64,000 bases of DNA from positions 160,530,302-160,594,301 of the forward strand of contig CM028377.1 of NCBI GenBank assembly GCA_013146195.2. The letters are read 5' to 3'. Each line of letters begins with the position of its first letter. Positions within the stretch are counted from its first letter, which is position 1. Position numbers and translations under genes: made by a program. Of this stretch, positions 1-11,917 are shown piece by piece. The notes beneath the pieces are model-generated. The model saw only the letters and a program-made list of their open reading frames with translations. It ran no database searches and was not told the DNA's origin. The stretch comes from Codonopsis lanceolata. Lineage: Eukaryota > Streptophyta > Magnoliopsida > Asterales > Campanulaceae.

Positions 1-2587
1 AGGGCTTGCTATTTGAGGTCAATGAGTACACATGTATGCTATGTGTGATTTCATTTTGAGTTTTGAAGAGTGAACTTGCTAGAAGCATGAGTAGGTTGAT
101 TTCTATGTTTAATGAAGTGTATTATTAAGCTTCATCTTGTAAGTTTGAACTTGGAGAATGATGGTTATATAATTTCCTAAAAACCTAGGGTTTGACATGA
201 TGTCTATGTAGTAAATGGTGTTATTGGTGATATGAATGATTTTGGGGTTCCTATTGGTTATTTATGAATTATTGGAATCACATATGGATATATGTTTAAG
301 GTTGGAAGTATGCTTGGTGAACCCCTATTTTTGGTTTTGAAATTGATAAATGAATTATTATTATGGATTACATAATTTAAATGTAATGTTTGGTTTCAAT
401 GAATTAAGTTAACTTTCATGTATATAAAAGTATGTTGTTCAACTCTAATTCATTAATCTAAGGTTGTGAGCATGCTAGATGAATTTACATCTTGGTTTGA
501 TAAATGTCTATTTTGGGTGAAAGCATGCTAGATAAAATCCTATCTTGAGATACATGCTAGAAATGTGATGATTGACTCTAATTAATAAGTGTTGATCTAC
601 GAATCATGTTTTGGGGATTTGTTGGGAAGGTATGGATTATGTTGGGTTACACAATGTTGTTAACCTTGAGATCTTAGCCATGATTATTAGCTAATGAATA
701 ATAGGAAGGTTATGATGCAAATAGCTTCTACGCCTTCGGTTTTGGAAAGAGTAGAAATGACTCAACGGAGTCGATTATGGGACTAATATGAACATAGAGA
801 ATTACATATTGAGATCCTACATAATTTGGGGTAGTTTTGATGGAGGTTAAGCCTCCGAGCGTTTTCAAGTGTATGAAGAACACTTGGGTATTAGAGACTT
901 GATATTATTGCTCTAATGTGTTTATGTGTTAGTTAGCATAGAAATGCATAACTATGTGATTTAAAAGTAAATATCTACTTGATTGGATTAGTGCACTATG
1001 TTGTACTTTTCCTTTGGTTGAGCATGCAAGTATATATTACATGTGCTTGTGTTTGAGTCCAGTTTGCGTCGTTTTGGTTTGAGTCTTTGGCGGGACGATG
1101 CATTGTCTTCATGAATTATGGGATTCGTGATCGCAATGGATCGCCGTGCCGGGATGCACACACCCCTCCATCGATGGCCACGGTGGGGATGTAGCTGATC
1201 ATTGCTAGAGTAATACACCTACCTTTGATAGCTATGGAACTCGAGCGGGTGATTGTCATGGGGACGTCGATACCACGAAAGGGATATCGAGGACACATTT
1301 GGTTGCACGTGTTTTGCAGGAGCTACACGGCGGATGCGGAAAATGAATCATCTTCTCTCTTATGTGATTTATTATTACGAGCACTTATATGAATTGTTGT
1401 GCTACGTGGTTAATGATATGATTTACATGAGATAATGATTACTTGATGAAATGTTATAATAGAAATATAGCATGCTAATGAAATGATGATTTTTATGATA
1501 TGATGTTATACTAAAAATATAACATGCTATCCATGATTAGAATGGAAACAATAGTCTTTCATATAAGAATTATTATATGAGTTATGTTTAATGATGAGGT
1601 ATGAGACTCATGGTATAATTGGGTTATGTGGATGGTGGTTTGATGATAGGTTAAGATGTGTAAATAACATGCTACACACATTGGAATTGAGAATCATATT
1701 CTATTTGATATGGATTGCTTTATGATGAATTATATGTAGAACTATGTTCAATGTGACTATGTATGGAATTCGGTTTATGTTGAGGATCATACCATGAAAT
1801 GATATATTATGAGTATGACATGAGATGTACATGTTTTATTTGAGCATAATGTCATGCCATGACATTGCATCTTTAGTAGCTTACTAAGTCTTTATGACTT
1901 ACTTTGCTTACTTTGTTTTCCTTAGATTCGAGCCGAGCTAGTGATTCGAAGGAATCCGCCGAGTCTACGATAAAACGTGTGGTTCTTGTGAAGGTTTCTA
2001 CTATTATTATTGTGTAGCCTTGGTTTTTGGAAAAGACGTTTAGGAAGTGAAGTTATATAAACTTCACTATGGGTAGTAAGACTTGTGGATATTTACTTGA
2101 TATTGTACTTATTAAATTATTAGTACTTGGTCTTTTGTGAGCCGACAAATGTTAGTCGAGCCATGTTTATTTAATTACATATTTATTCCATCTCAAGATT
2201 GTTTATATTGTTGGTTATGTTGTACTCCGGCATGTTTAGCCGTAGAGTGTGTAGACTAGAGTTGTAGACTTAATTAATGTTGGGTTCCGGCTGTAACGTC
2301 GCCGATGACTTGGATATATTATTGTTCATAAATTATAACAGGTGGTTTTGTTGTACGTGTCCAATGTTGTGTCATGTGTTTTGAATTTTTGGGTCGAGAG
2401 ATTTACTATCTCTTAGGTAGTTTTGTACTTTGGAGCTTGTTAGCTCGGGTTCCATTATGTTATTTGCTTCCACGGTTGTTGAGTCGTTGGCATATCGCCG
2501 TTATAGCCTTACCCTTTGATTATTAATTGTGTGTTCTGACGGCACGACCTTAGGGTCTCGTATTGGGATCCGGGTCGGGTCGTCACA
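1..2587 (+). mobile_element. Ty3/gypsy (Tekay/Del-like) LTR, 3' portion
   Basis: This stretch matches, in reverse complement, the LTRs at 22296-25201, 41512-45510 and 49007-51863. Its end reads GGGTCGGGTCGTCACA at 2572-2587, the same terminal sequence those LTRs show. The beginning lies outside the window. From the first shared landmark (TTGAGGTCAATGAG near 14) to the end it is about as long as the matching part of the 4.0-kb LTR, so it belongs to the long-LTR subtype. No coding sequence is supported; short open frames near 1.0-1.4 kb are chance. Whether it is a solo LTR or part of a full element cannot be told, because no adjoining PBS or polypurine tract with coding sequence is seen after 2587. 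Confidence 0.8.
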
Positions 2588-2829
2588 TGAAATCACTGTA
2601 GTTATCTGAAAAAGAATCTGACCTTCATGCGCTTAGTATAATATATTATTTTGGTAAATTTTTTCAAACTAAAGAACTATTCACATGTCATTTCAATAGA
2701 AGACTTTCGTGAATGTTATAAATGTTCTTTGTATACCCATACCTAGCTAACCATCCTCTTTAATATTTCATGCTAGGAAATGCTCTTTGTCTCTTATAGT
2801 CTTCCTAGATTTCTAGCATTAAATGGAAC

Positions 2830-3480
2830 ATCATTTCATCAATAAATTCAAGATTCAACTTTACTCTCTCAAACGGCTACAATTCTGGATTCATCTATAA
2901 AACGTTTGAAGCAAAGATTGAAGAAGACACTATTGCAATTTACGTGCTAAAGCTTTCAAAAATCAAACTCTCTCTACAGCACTCAAAAGAGACAAACTAG
3001 TTGAATCTCTCATTCAGTCTAAAAACTTCAAACCTTTCCTTGAAATGCTTCTTCTCCAAAACATTACTAGATAGTTTCATTCATAGCTATTCTCTTCTAG
3101 TTTCTGTTTTAAGAAATATTCTTTTCTCTATTCTTTTATTTCTTTCAAATCCTTCAAGGATCACAGATTGTTGCACGACTTTGATTCTTGTTAGATCAAA
3201 CTCCTTAAACACTGGTTTTTGTTGTACACTGATCCGTTAGTGATCATTTAGCTTTACCTAATCTTAGTTCGCTTCAAAATCCAAGTTTGACCAACTTGGT
3301 AGTGGACGTAGCAGTTTTAACACTGTGAACCACTCCAAATACCGGGTTCTATCTACCTGTTGTTTTCATTGTTCATACACTTAAGAAACTCCTATCTACT
3401 TAAGTGTCTTACAACCCTTAATGTTTTTTTAAAAGGCTATTCACCCCCCCCCCCCGTTCTAGCCTTATTTCGTTACCAAC
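2830..3480 (+). mobile_element. Ty1/copia-like LTR U5 / leader remnant
   Basis: The block around 3290-3345 (TGGTAGTGGACGTAGCAG, then GTGAACCACTCC) and the run TTTTTTTAAAAGGCTATTCA followed by a poly-C tract at 3444-3455 resemble the tail of plant SIRE/Maximus-type Ty1/copia LTRs. The usual GGTATCAGAGC primer-binding site is not found after it and no gag follows, so this is a truncated remnant. The identification rests on remembered family features, not on an in-window copy. Confidence 0.35.
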
Positions 3481-5801
3481 TAGACATATTGTATCCAATA
3501 CGATCGCTCTCTCCAAAAGTAATGGGACCGCATTGACTCCTGGAACAAAAACCTTCCAAAAGACCCCTAAAGGTTTACACAACAATCAGGGATGATCATA
3601 TGATCAAAACGAAGACAACACAGGCTCAAACAATCACCAGAATAACCTGAAAGAAGAAAAACAACAATGATGTGCATCAAGCGCAAACCAATAAAGATCA
3701 AACTATGATATAAGCTACAAAACAACCATTATAAGACATGTTGAACATGTCTAACAAAATCAGAATGCAACCTTTCAAGGTCGCGCATGAAACCAAGTAA
3801 CCAAACTCTCGATCAAGTCGAGAATCCAATGTAGTCGAGTCGCGAAATGCAACTCTAACACTCTCACAAGCATAATTAAAAAAAAACTCAAGGTTATTGG
3901 CTATAACTTAGCCAACTCAATTATATGAAGTCTCATGCGTAAGGTCTATCATGCAAGCAAGTCAAACATACTAGGTTTTCGGGTGTTACGTACATAACGT
4001 TCGTTTCCAATACAAATTCCTAGAAGTCTTATCTTGTCCACGTAAGTAGTATGTTCACCACATATTCTATTCAACAGCAGTTTCTCGATCAGTATTTCTT
4101 TAGAGCACAAAGAACACTAGCATATTTGTCTAGGTAGCGCTAACATACTGAAGGTTGTTGGAGTAGTCACTTTTTGGGCATATCGAAATATACATGCTTG
4201 TCATCAGCTGGTGGGAGTTATAGACCGACATATGTACAAAGTCGATCTAGTATAAGACTAAAGCAAAGTTGTATAGAGTTGCAGAACTAAAAGGACACTC
4301 ACAAGCTCTCCTCTACCATTATTGAAACTGTACCTTCCATAAAATACTAAACAGATGGTGTAATAAAAACCCTGCCTACTGTTACTTTATGCATGCCTCT
4401 GGTCTAGTGCTAGGTTGGATCAAAGTCACGATAATAATAGATGTCCAAGCCTTTGTTAGCGTTTTCCAAAGAGTCCCTGAAGCTTGTGACTTAAATTGGC
4501 CAAAGAGTTTGGAGTCACTTTTGAAAGATTGATTAAAACACGGATAAACGAGAATACACAAATAAAATGGCACAAACTATTTTGAAATGATCTAGTCAAT
4601 GAAGCTTACAGTGAAGAGTTCATTAAAAACTTCATTGAGATATATGTGTATCAGAATTAAAAACAACACAGTAGTAAAAGACGAAACTAAATACAAGAGA
4701 TTAACATTTGATCAATAAGTAAATCGTGCCTCATGACAAAAAATATTCCACCAGTAAAATATATGTTTAAGCTCATTACAACTCGAAAGACTAATAAAGT
4801 GGAATTTTTGAAAAGCTCTCTAGATAGTAGATATAGATTTTAAGAATCACAACATCCAACCTAACTGAAAGATGTAATCTATGTAATTAAAACAAGGCAG
4901 TGTTGCGTGAAAACTGTAAGAACTGTGCTAGACTGAGATGAATGAAGCATCCAATGAAAGCACATATTCTAATTCATTTACTAGTCAACAACAGTCTTCT
5001 TAATCTCTCTCTCTGATAATTATGTGTAAGATCTTTGCTCAGTAAACGTCACAACTTCCAGGGCTACATCCTCTCTTATTTATTCATGCACCCGTGACCT
5101 AGAAACCTTTTAGAATAAGAAAATCACTTACCTTAAAAGAGTTAATAGGTTGGTGCAATAAAGTAGGAAAAAATCTTATCATATATAGACTTACCATAGA
5201 AGAAGAATTTCTTACCTAAATTAAAGTAGGTCAGTCGTGTCTTAATGCACATGATAAACATCACAACCAACTTGTGTTAACAAGAACACAAAACCTAAAT
5301 AATTTAATAATTCATAAACCCTAAAAACTAATTAAAACATAATCTCCAAAAATAACATTTTTATAAAAGGTGTAACAATAATAATTAATCAAAGTGAATA
5401 CCAAAAAAAACAAAATAAATAATTAATTAAAATAAAATATTTACATAACTCAATTAATCAATATCCAACGACATATGTCATTCATGTCCAAAAACTTCAG
5501 GTGATCTCCATAATCTGTATAAAGCTCCTGAAACCTCTACATGTCAATCTTTTTCAAGCAAAAACAATCGTCAATGCTCTTAATTTACTATTGTTGGTGA
5601 AGTAATCTCTACCACAACTCTCAATTAAAGAATCAATTGGGGGGGAACCACTCTTTGGATTTTCTCCTCCAAGAAGAGGCATTACAACAAAAAATCTTTA
5701 CCAAGGTGGTAATTCAATCTTCGTGGCATTGCCATTAATGCATAAGTTGTTATATTTGTCAGTTTTAACTAAACCAAGGATTATACTTAAATGGGGGAGG
5801 A
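3481..5801. other. Intergenic, no gene recognised
   Basis: AT-rich sequence without a sustained conserved reading frame on either strand. Short frames such as that near 4382-4573 on the minus strand show no domain or codon structure that would support a gene. It may be old retroelement interior, but nothing identifies it. Confidence 0.5.
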
Positions 5802-6001
5802 TTGTTGATGATTTAAGTAAAATCATTGGTCATTTGGTATAATTGGGGTTATGTTTCGAAGATGGGTGAGCTCGTGAAACTTATGTGAATGTGCACTCCG
5901 CACCCCCAGATTCACAGTGTAGTATTCCCGAGCTCACTCATCTTCGAAACATAACCCCGATTATACCAAATGACTAATGATTTTACTTAAATCATCAACA
6001 A
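5802..6001. repeat. 200-bp inverted repeat (hairpin / foldback element)
   Basis: The left arm (5802-5874, starting TTGTTGATGATTTAAGTAAA) and right arm (about 5929-6001, ending in the reverse complement ATCATCAACAA) are about 73 nt each. They differ at only three positions, and each difference would be a G-U pair in a transcript of the + strand. The loop is about 54 nt. It could be a young foldback MITE or a hairpin RNA locus; the sequence alone does not decide. Confidence 0.8.
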
Positions 6002-6084
6002 CTCACAAATTTCAGTACCAGCAAATGTGGATTTTTTTTAAAGAAGGGTGGTAGTTCATTTTAAGGTTTCTTTAGAGTAAGTAT

Positions 6085-6219
6085 TATCTAAGATGGTCTT
6101 ACGGATCTTAATTTCTAAGTGGGGATCCTACTCTCTTACAACTTTACACAAAACACACGAGGGGTCGGGTAAGGAGAATCCGTCTTACAAAAATTATCTA
6201 TAAAACCGTCTTACATAAG
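6085..6219. mobile_element. Small MITE-like element of the GTAAGACGGTCTTAC family
   Basis: The sequence near 6087 (TCTAAGATGGTCTTACGGAT) and the complement of that near 6200-6219 (CTTATGTAAGACGGTTTTAT) form an imperfect inverted pair. The motif is shared with the termini of the larger element at 8741-10380 and with a fragment near 12648. Exact ends and target duplication are unclear. Confidence 0.4.
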
Positions 6220-7576
6220 TTTTTGTTGTTTGTTTAAGACTAAAGCAAAGTTCTCGTATATTTAATCAAAGTTAACTAATCCACCATAGGACCAATCCAT
6301 ATTTTTCTCCACCGGATAGAAATAATGATACATTTTACTATGAATAGTACAAAAAAAATTTGCTACAAAAAATATATACTTCCTCCCTTTCATTCATATT
6401 GTCTAACTTTCTTTCTTTTCTTTTTTGATATTTTAAATTTTTGAACAAATTACCAGCCGATATATCTTTTAAAACGCGTTTTCAAATAAATCCAGCTATT
6501 TTTTTAGACACATCTGCTAGATACAATTTTGAGGCAAAAGTACGTCAATGCCCTTTCCTCCCTACCTTCGTCTGCCGCCTTCGTTCTCTCTCTATTCTCT
6601 CCGTTCTCCATCTCTATCCAACAAACATACACCCACGCCTACTCAAAATCAACCACGCTTCAGCATCTTCCTGAATTTTTTATTTCTTTTAATTAGAATG
6701 TAAATTATTTACTAGAAAATATCTGGCACCCAAATCCAAGTTACAATACAATTAACCAAAACATACAAAACCCAAATCAAACACATAAATTTATCCGAAG
6801 AAGGGTCTTTCGTCACCACCACTGTCCCTTCGGCAACGGCGAACGCTCTTCTGGGTTCTCGAATGTTGGAAACAAGAGATAATTTGAGGGGGATTTGATA
6901 TGATCAAATTAAAGAAAGAGAGTTTTGAGGGGTTTGATAGTTGGTGGGTTATGAAGGATTTTATGGGCTAGAGTTGTTGGGTGAAATTGGGTGATGACGG
7001 TATTGACGAAATTGTTGCCATTTTTACTTGTTTTTGTGAAGAAATTGATTTGGGTGAGAGGGGTTTAGATGTTGAGAGCATCTATGGCTTGCAGATGAGA
7101 TGGTGTGGGTTTTATCACTTTATCCTAAGTCATGCTTTCTGTTAATGCGACTTCGTGAAAGATATAATGAGTGGACCAGCACCGGTTTGGCGTCAACATC
7201 CTCATCCTGATGCCTGTGTTTGGTGGCAACCTGATGTCTGGATTTGGCAGCAACATGATGCCTAAGTTTGACATCATCAACCTGATATCTGGTTCTGACG
7301 CCTGTCATTGTCATCAACATTATTGGATTTTTTATCTTGAAACAAATGTAGGTATCGGCATTATTGGATTATTTTTCACCTGATGCCAAGTCTTGGCATC
7401 AGTTTTTTTGAATTTTATGCCGGATTAGATCTGCTTTCATTAATGGCATTTTTGTCATTTGGCAACCAATTTGTAGTTACAAGAAATGTCTAAAAAATTG
7501 ATGGTCATAGATGAAAACATGTTTCTAAAATTGTACCCACTTGAAATTGTCATAAAAATTTTGACTAGTACTTATC
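6220..7576. other. Intergenic, no gene recognised
   Basis: No supported coding sequence. Around 7185-7310 there is a short degenerate tandem pattern of 24-27 nt built on CCTGATGYCTG..TTTGRCRKC, which generates overlapping open frames on both strands. Those frames follow from the repeat and not from a protein family. Confidence 0.45.
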
Positions 7577-7584
7577 ATTCCAAT

Positions 7585-8113
7585 TAGAGCTGGCAATAGG
7601 TTGTGCTAGGTCGGCCTGATCCAAATCCAATGTGTAAAAGCTTATTTTTGGGGTGGACTAGCAAGCACGAATTTTAATGGGCCTATGAAGAGCTAGCCCA
7701 GCCCAACCTTGCATTGGGTCATTGGGTTTTTTCGGTCTGAAATGAAATTAACCATAAAATTATGAAATATGTAATTCAAAGTCCAAAAACATATGATGAA
7801 ATTCTTTAAAATTTTAAATTGGATTGGGCTTGCAAATTGAAATCCATAGGTCATAATAATATGCTTATCCCACCGATTTTAGCCTTCTAGACTCCAATCC
7901 AGTACAAAAAAAAAACATCAAATCACTACTAAATGCGTTGGGCCGGCCCAAAAAAATCAAGGCTTTTTTTATCCGAGCCTAGAGAGTTCATGAGCCTAGT
8001 GGATTGGGCGAAAAAGGCCCATCATTTTTTTATCTCGAAATTTAAAGGTCAACCCATCAAAATATTGTATTGGGTTGCCAGCCCATTGGGCAGAGCTGCT
8101 TTTGCCGACTCTA
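7585..8113. mobile_element. Non-autonomous hAT-like element
   Basis: The left end TAGAGCTGGCAATAGG and the complement of the right end, TAGAGTCGGCAAAAGC, match at 12 of 16 positions and begin with the TAGAG/TAGGG-type terminus of plant hAT elements. It is flanked by ATTCCAAT (7577-7584) and ATTCCAAA (8114-8121), an 8-bp target duplication with one mismatch, the size typical of hAT. The 529-bp body is rich in GGGCC/GGCCC and has no transposase. Confidence 0.7.
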
Positions 8114-8487
8114 ATTCCAAATAATAAGCAAATGTCCAATTATGCCCCAAACTAAAGAAGAGATGCACATAATTACTAATCTTACGATCATAGTTACCAC
8201 CATTGTTATGAGTTTGTCTTGAAGAAACCCAACTTTGATCTAAAATGTTGTAACAATGGTTGTAAGGTTAGCAAAGTTATATATATTCTTAAGAAATGTA
8301 GAATACATAGAAGGGATATAATGGAAAGCAAAATTAGACAGAGCATTAAAGATAACTTTTAATTATGTGTTTTTGTATGGGACAAAACAAAAGGAATGGA
8401 TGGTGTATGTCTATTTTACTAGAAAAAGTGGATATTTTCCCATAATATTCCAATTATTTTCTTTTCTTTTCTTTTTAAAACATATTA

Positions 8488-8700
8488 GGGTAAGTCAAAT
8501 GGTGGTACTTGTCTATAGATATCAAAATCAGATTTTGATACCTATTGGCTATTATTCATTCGTATCAAATGATCATCTCTAACCGTAAGTATCAAAATGA
8601 TGGTATTAAAATTATGTGTGATACTAAAAAATATATCAAATTTGGTATATTTCCTAATATCATACTTAATTTTGATATATTTTATTTTAATCATTGAAAA
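8488..8700 (-). mobile_element. Truncated copy of Tourist-like MITE
   Basis: Starting right after TTA at 8485-8487, the sequence GGGTAAGTCAAATGGTGGTA and the following block (GATACCTATTGGCTATTATT, then ATCAAATGATCATCTC) are the reverse complement of the MITE at 14930-15203. The opposite terminal repeat is not found, so this copy is truncated. Confidence 0.6.
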
Positions 8701-8740
8701 ATATAACAATTTCAAATAAATATAAAAATGGCAAAGACTT

Positions 8741-10380
8741 GTGTAAGACGGTCTTACGGAGACGGAGCCCCATTTAAAAATTTGCGGGTCATAATGAATA
8801 AATAATATGTTACAAGAATTATGGAAATTTAATTAGTTTAGATGGTTCATAGTGGAACACATAAGGTTTAGTATTTAGCGTTCCAGGTTTTGCGTTCGAA
8901 ACCTCCTAGGGTTGTTTTTAAGTTTTATTGACAAGATGTGTCATTTTGCTCCGGTGCCCCCGCACTTTCAAGGTTTGCCGTCGAAATTCTTATGTTTTCC
9001 ACGCCTTACAATTTAATCCTTTGTCAGCTCCGTTAGCATCAATTGCCTTGGGATACTTGACGGACCCTAATGGACTTTAACGAAATGTTAAATGAGACAT
9101 TTAAAGTTAAACGTGACACATTGAAAAGACAAAAGTGACATATTTTAAGGTTGAAAGTGACACTATAAAGGAAAATTTATTATAATTCTCATTAAAATAC
9201 AAAGTAATACTTTTAATACTAAAAAGTGACACTCTTAATACTAAAAAATGACAGTCTTAATACTAAAAAGTGGCACTCTTAATACTAAAAAGTGACACTC
9301 TTAATACTAAAAAGTGACACATTTAATACTAAAAAGTGACACTCTTAATACTAAAAAATGACACTCTTAATACTAAAAACTCTTAATACTAAAAAGTGTC
9401 ACATTTAATACTAAAAAGTGTCACTTTAAAACTAACGTTGACTGCCTAAAGTGACACATTTAATACTGAAAAGTGACACTCTTAATACTAAGAAGTGACA
9501 CTCTTAACACTAAAAAGTGATACATTTAATACTAAAAAGTGACACTCTTAATACTAAAAAATGACATTCTTAATAGTAAAAGTTGACACTGTTAATACTA
9601 AAAAGTGACACATCTAATACTAAAAAGTGACACTCTTAATACTAAAAAATGACACGCTTAATACTAAAAAGTGACACATTTAATACTAAAAAGTAAAACT
9701 CTTAATACTAAAAAATGACACTCTCAATACTAAAAAGTGGCACTCTTAATACTAAAAAGTAACGCATTTAGTACTAAAGAGTGTTAGATTTAATACTAAA
9801 AAATGCCACATTTAATATTAAAAAATGTAATTTTAAAACTAACGTTGACTGCCAAAAGTGACACATTTAATACTAAACGTGATATTTTCAGTGCTAAAAA
9901 GTGACACTTTTAATGTCAATAATTACGATTTTTATTTATAAGGAAAAATAACACTTGTAAGGTCAAAAGTAACACATTTAATGTTAAAAAGTGATACTTT
10001 TAATGTTATAAAGTAACACTTTAATGTCAAACGTAATGATTTTTATTTATAAAAAAATGACACTTTTCAAAGTGAAAGTAAAATATTTAAGACTAAAAAT
10101 GATACATTTAATCCCAAAAAGTAACATTTTTTTTAGGAAAAAAATATAATTTTCATTAAAAATGCAAAGTGACGCTTCTAAGGCCAAAAACGACACATTT
10201 TATACTATAAAGTAATATTGTTAATAGTAAAAAGTGATACTCTACATATATGAACATGAGGCGTGCCGATGTAATTTTCAAAAACTAAAGGGTTACATCG
10301 AAATTTTTAAATTTTGATCTATTTAGCCTGAATAGATCCGTCTTACGAATAAAGTTCCGTAAGACCGTTTTACAGGAGAT
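8741..10380. mobile_element. TIR DNA element of the GTAAGACGGTCTTACGGA family
   Basis: The left terminus CTTGTGTAAGACGGTCTTAC (about 8741-8760) pairs with the complement of the right terminus, CTGTAAAACGGTCTTACGGA, near 10355-10376. Between them are no transposase-like frames, only AT-rich DNA and a large minisatellite (9195-9905). It is a non-autonomous element; exact ends and target duplication are not resolved. Confidence 0.55.
9195..9905. repeat. 22-bp minisatellite
   Basis: About 25-30 degenerate copies of a 22-bp unit, approximately AAAAAGTGACACTCTTAATA plus two bases. Variants alternate CTCTT with CATTT and GTGAC with ATGAC. A longer block containing TAACGTTGACTGCC occurs at about 9432 and again at about 9841, a higher-order spacing near 410 bp. 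The unit length is not a multiple of three and no protein is implied. Confidence 0.9.
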
Positions 10381-10398
10381 CACTTCTATATAAATTTA

Positions 10399-11910
10399 AG
10401 GACAAACTATACAATTGGTCCCTGTACTTTTGGGGTTCTTGACTATTCATCCCTACACCTCGCAAATGGTCCATAAACTGAAAACTTTTACACCATTGGT
10501 CCTTCCGTCAACTTTTGGTCGTTAAGTACGATCAAATGACACGCACGTGTATTTTTTGAATGGTAAAATAGTTATTATCTCTTAAAATATAGGGACCAAT
10601 GTTAAAATATAAAAAAACAAAATAATCTTCCTCCAATTTCTCTCTCCCGTACCCTTTCAGAATCCCGGTGATACTACAACTAGCGATGGAGATGACGATC
10701 AAAGCCTTCCCACCTCGACCCACGAACTCGATCCGGTAATTCACCGGACCTCCCACCGAATCATTCTGGGTCTCCGCATCCGATGAACTCGACTGGCTCT
10801 ATCAAGTTCGCAATTAGGTTTTACTTAGTGTTGGCTTTGATTCGACAATGGATCGAGATGACGACAAGTGGTGAATCCCAGCGGTTGGGGGTCGCCAGAG
10901 AAGAGAGGAGGGATGTCGGAATTTAGGACAACGTCTGGTGAAGGAAGAGCCTCGAACTGGAGATGACGTCGGAGAAGAAACAGGAAGATGGATGGAGGGA
11001 GATTGCTGGAGGCCGCCGACGGAGATTTGCCGGAGAAGAGAGAGCGTGTGGGATGGATTGGCCGGCGCAGATCTGAGGAGCCATGACTGGAGTTGGTGAC
11101 AGGGAAGGGAGGTCGGAGCGAACTGGGGAGAGAGACTTAGAGCGGAAGGAGCTCGGTCGGTCATGGAATTGGCGTTGAGTGGCGTGGATGAAGGCCGGGA
11201 GATAAATAACTGGGATGTTTCGACGACATGGTGGGAGAGGAGATGGAGAGGCTAGGGGTATTTCATAGGGGGCTTTTGAAGCTGGGGCCAGTTGTGAAGT
11301 TGAAATAGGCGGCGGCGGCAGTTGAAGATGGCGGACGATGAAGATGGCGGCTGGCTGGATGAGGATTGCTATGATTTGGATCCACATGGCTGTGACTTTT
11401 AATTCTCACGGCTGGAGACGGAGAAAGGAGGCCGCCAGATCTGAGATTGAGGTTATTATCGACGCCTGGCGAAAGAGATGTAAGTTGCCAGGCTGGAACT
11501 GATTCGCCGGAATCGGGGAGAACATAGGCGAAAGGAGCCGGCGGCGGTTGTATATGGAGATGGGTGAACAGCGCGCCTTTGAACTGCTCAACCTACTGTA
11601 AAATGGGCGGTAGCTTAATCGAAAAGACTAAGCAAGCGCTTAATAATTTTTCAAACATTCCCCTACAGTAGATTAATACTTGATTTAAGTCATAATTTGG
11701 TTGAACGCGCAAAATGACTATATTACCCTTCCCAAAATACACGTGAGCCCCACGTGTACTGACTTAACGGTTCCAAAATAACGGAACTAGACGGAATGAC
11801 CAACTTCGTTAAAATTGATTGGTACGAGAACTATTGACGAACGAATTTTTGTACAGGGACAAAAACCAAAAAAACTAAAAAATACAAGGACCAATTGTGT
11901 AATTTGTCCT
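10399..11910. mobile_element. Long-TIR DNA element with GC-rich core (Pack-MULE-like)
   Basis: The left end (AGGACAAACTATACAATTGG) and the complement of the right end (AGGACAAATTACACAATTGG) begin terminal inverted repeats that can be followed about 190 bp inward, including the shared CACGTGTATTTT blocks. The direct repeat AAATTTA flanks it at 10392-10398 and 11911-11917. The core at about 10640-11570 is clearly richer in G and C than its surroundings, as expected for a captured gene fragment. Long open frames there on the minus strand overlap in several frames and show no recognised domain. I infer a MULE-type element; the flanking repeat is shorter than the usual 9-bp duplication. Confidence 0.6.
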
Positions 11911-11917
11911 AAATTTA

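Noticed and set aside
1116..1435. Open frames in the first LTR
   Set aside because: They lie inside the LTR and are not kept in the other LTR copies.
7120..7383. Opposed open frames with a repeating residue pattern
   Set aside because: They come from a short degenerate tandem repeat and show no protein family.
9195..9905. Regularly spaced short repeats resembling a CRISPR array
   Set aside because: The repeats are head-to-tail with no unique spacers, the host is a plant, and the array lies in a transposable element.
10814..11387. Open frames of 116 and 154 codons on the minus strand
   Set aside because: They overlap in different frames within the GC-rich transposon core, lack recognised domains and are Ser/Pro-rich as expected by chance. 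Kept only as part of the element.
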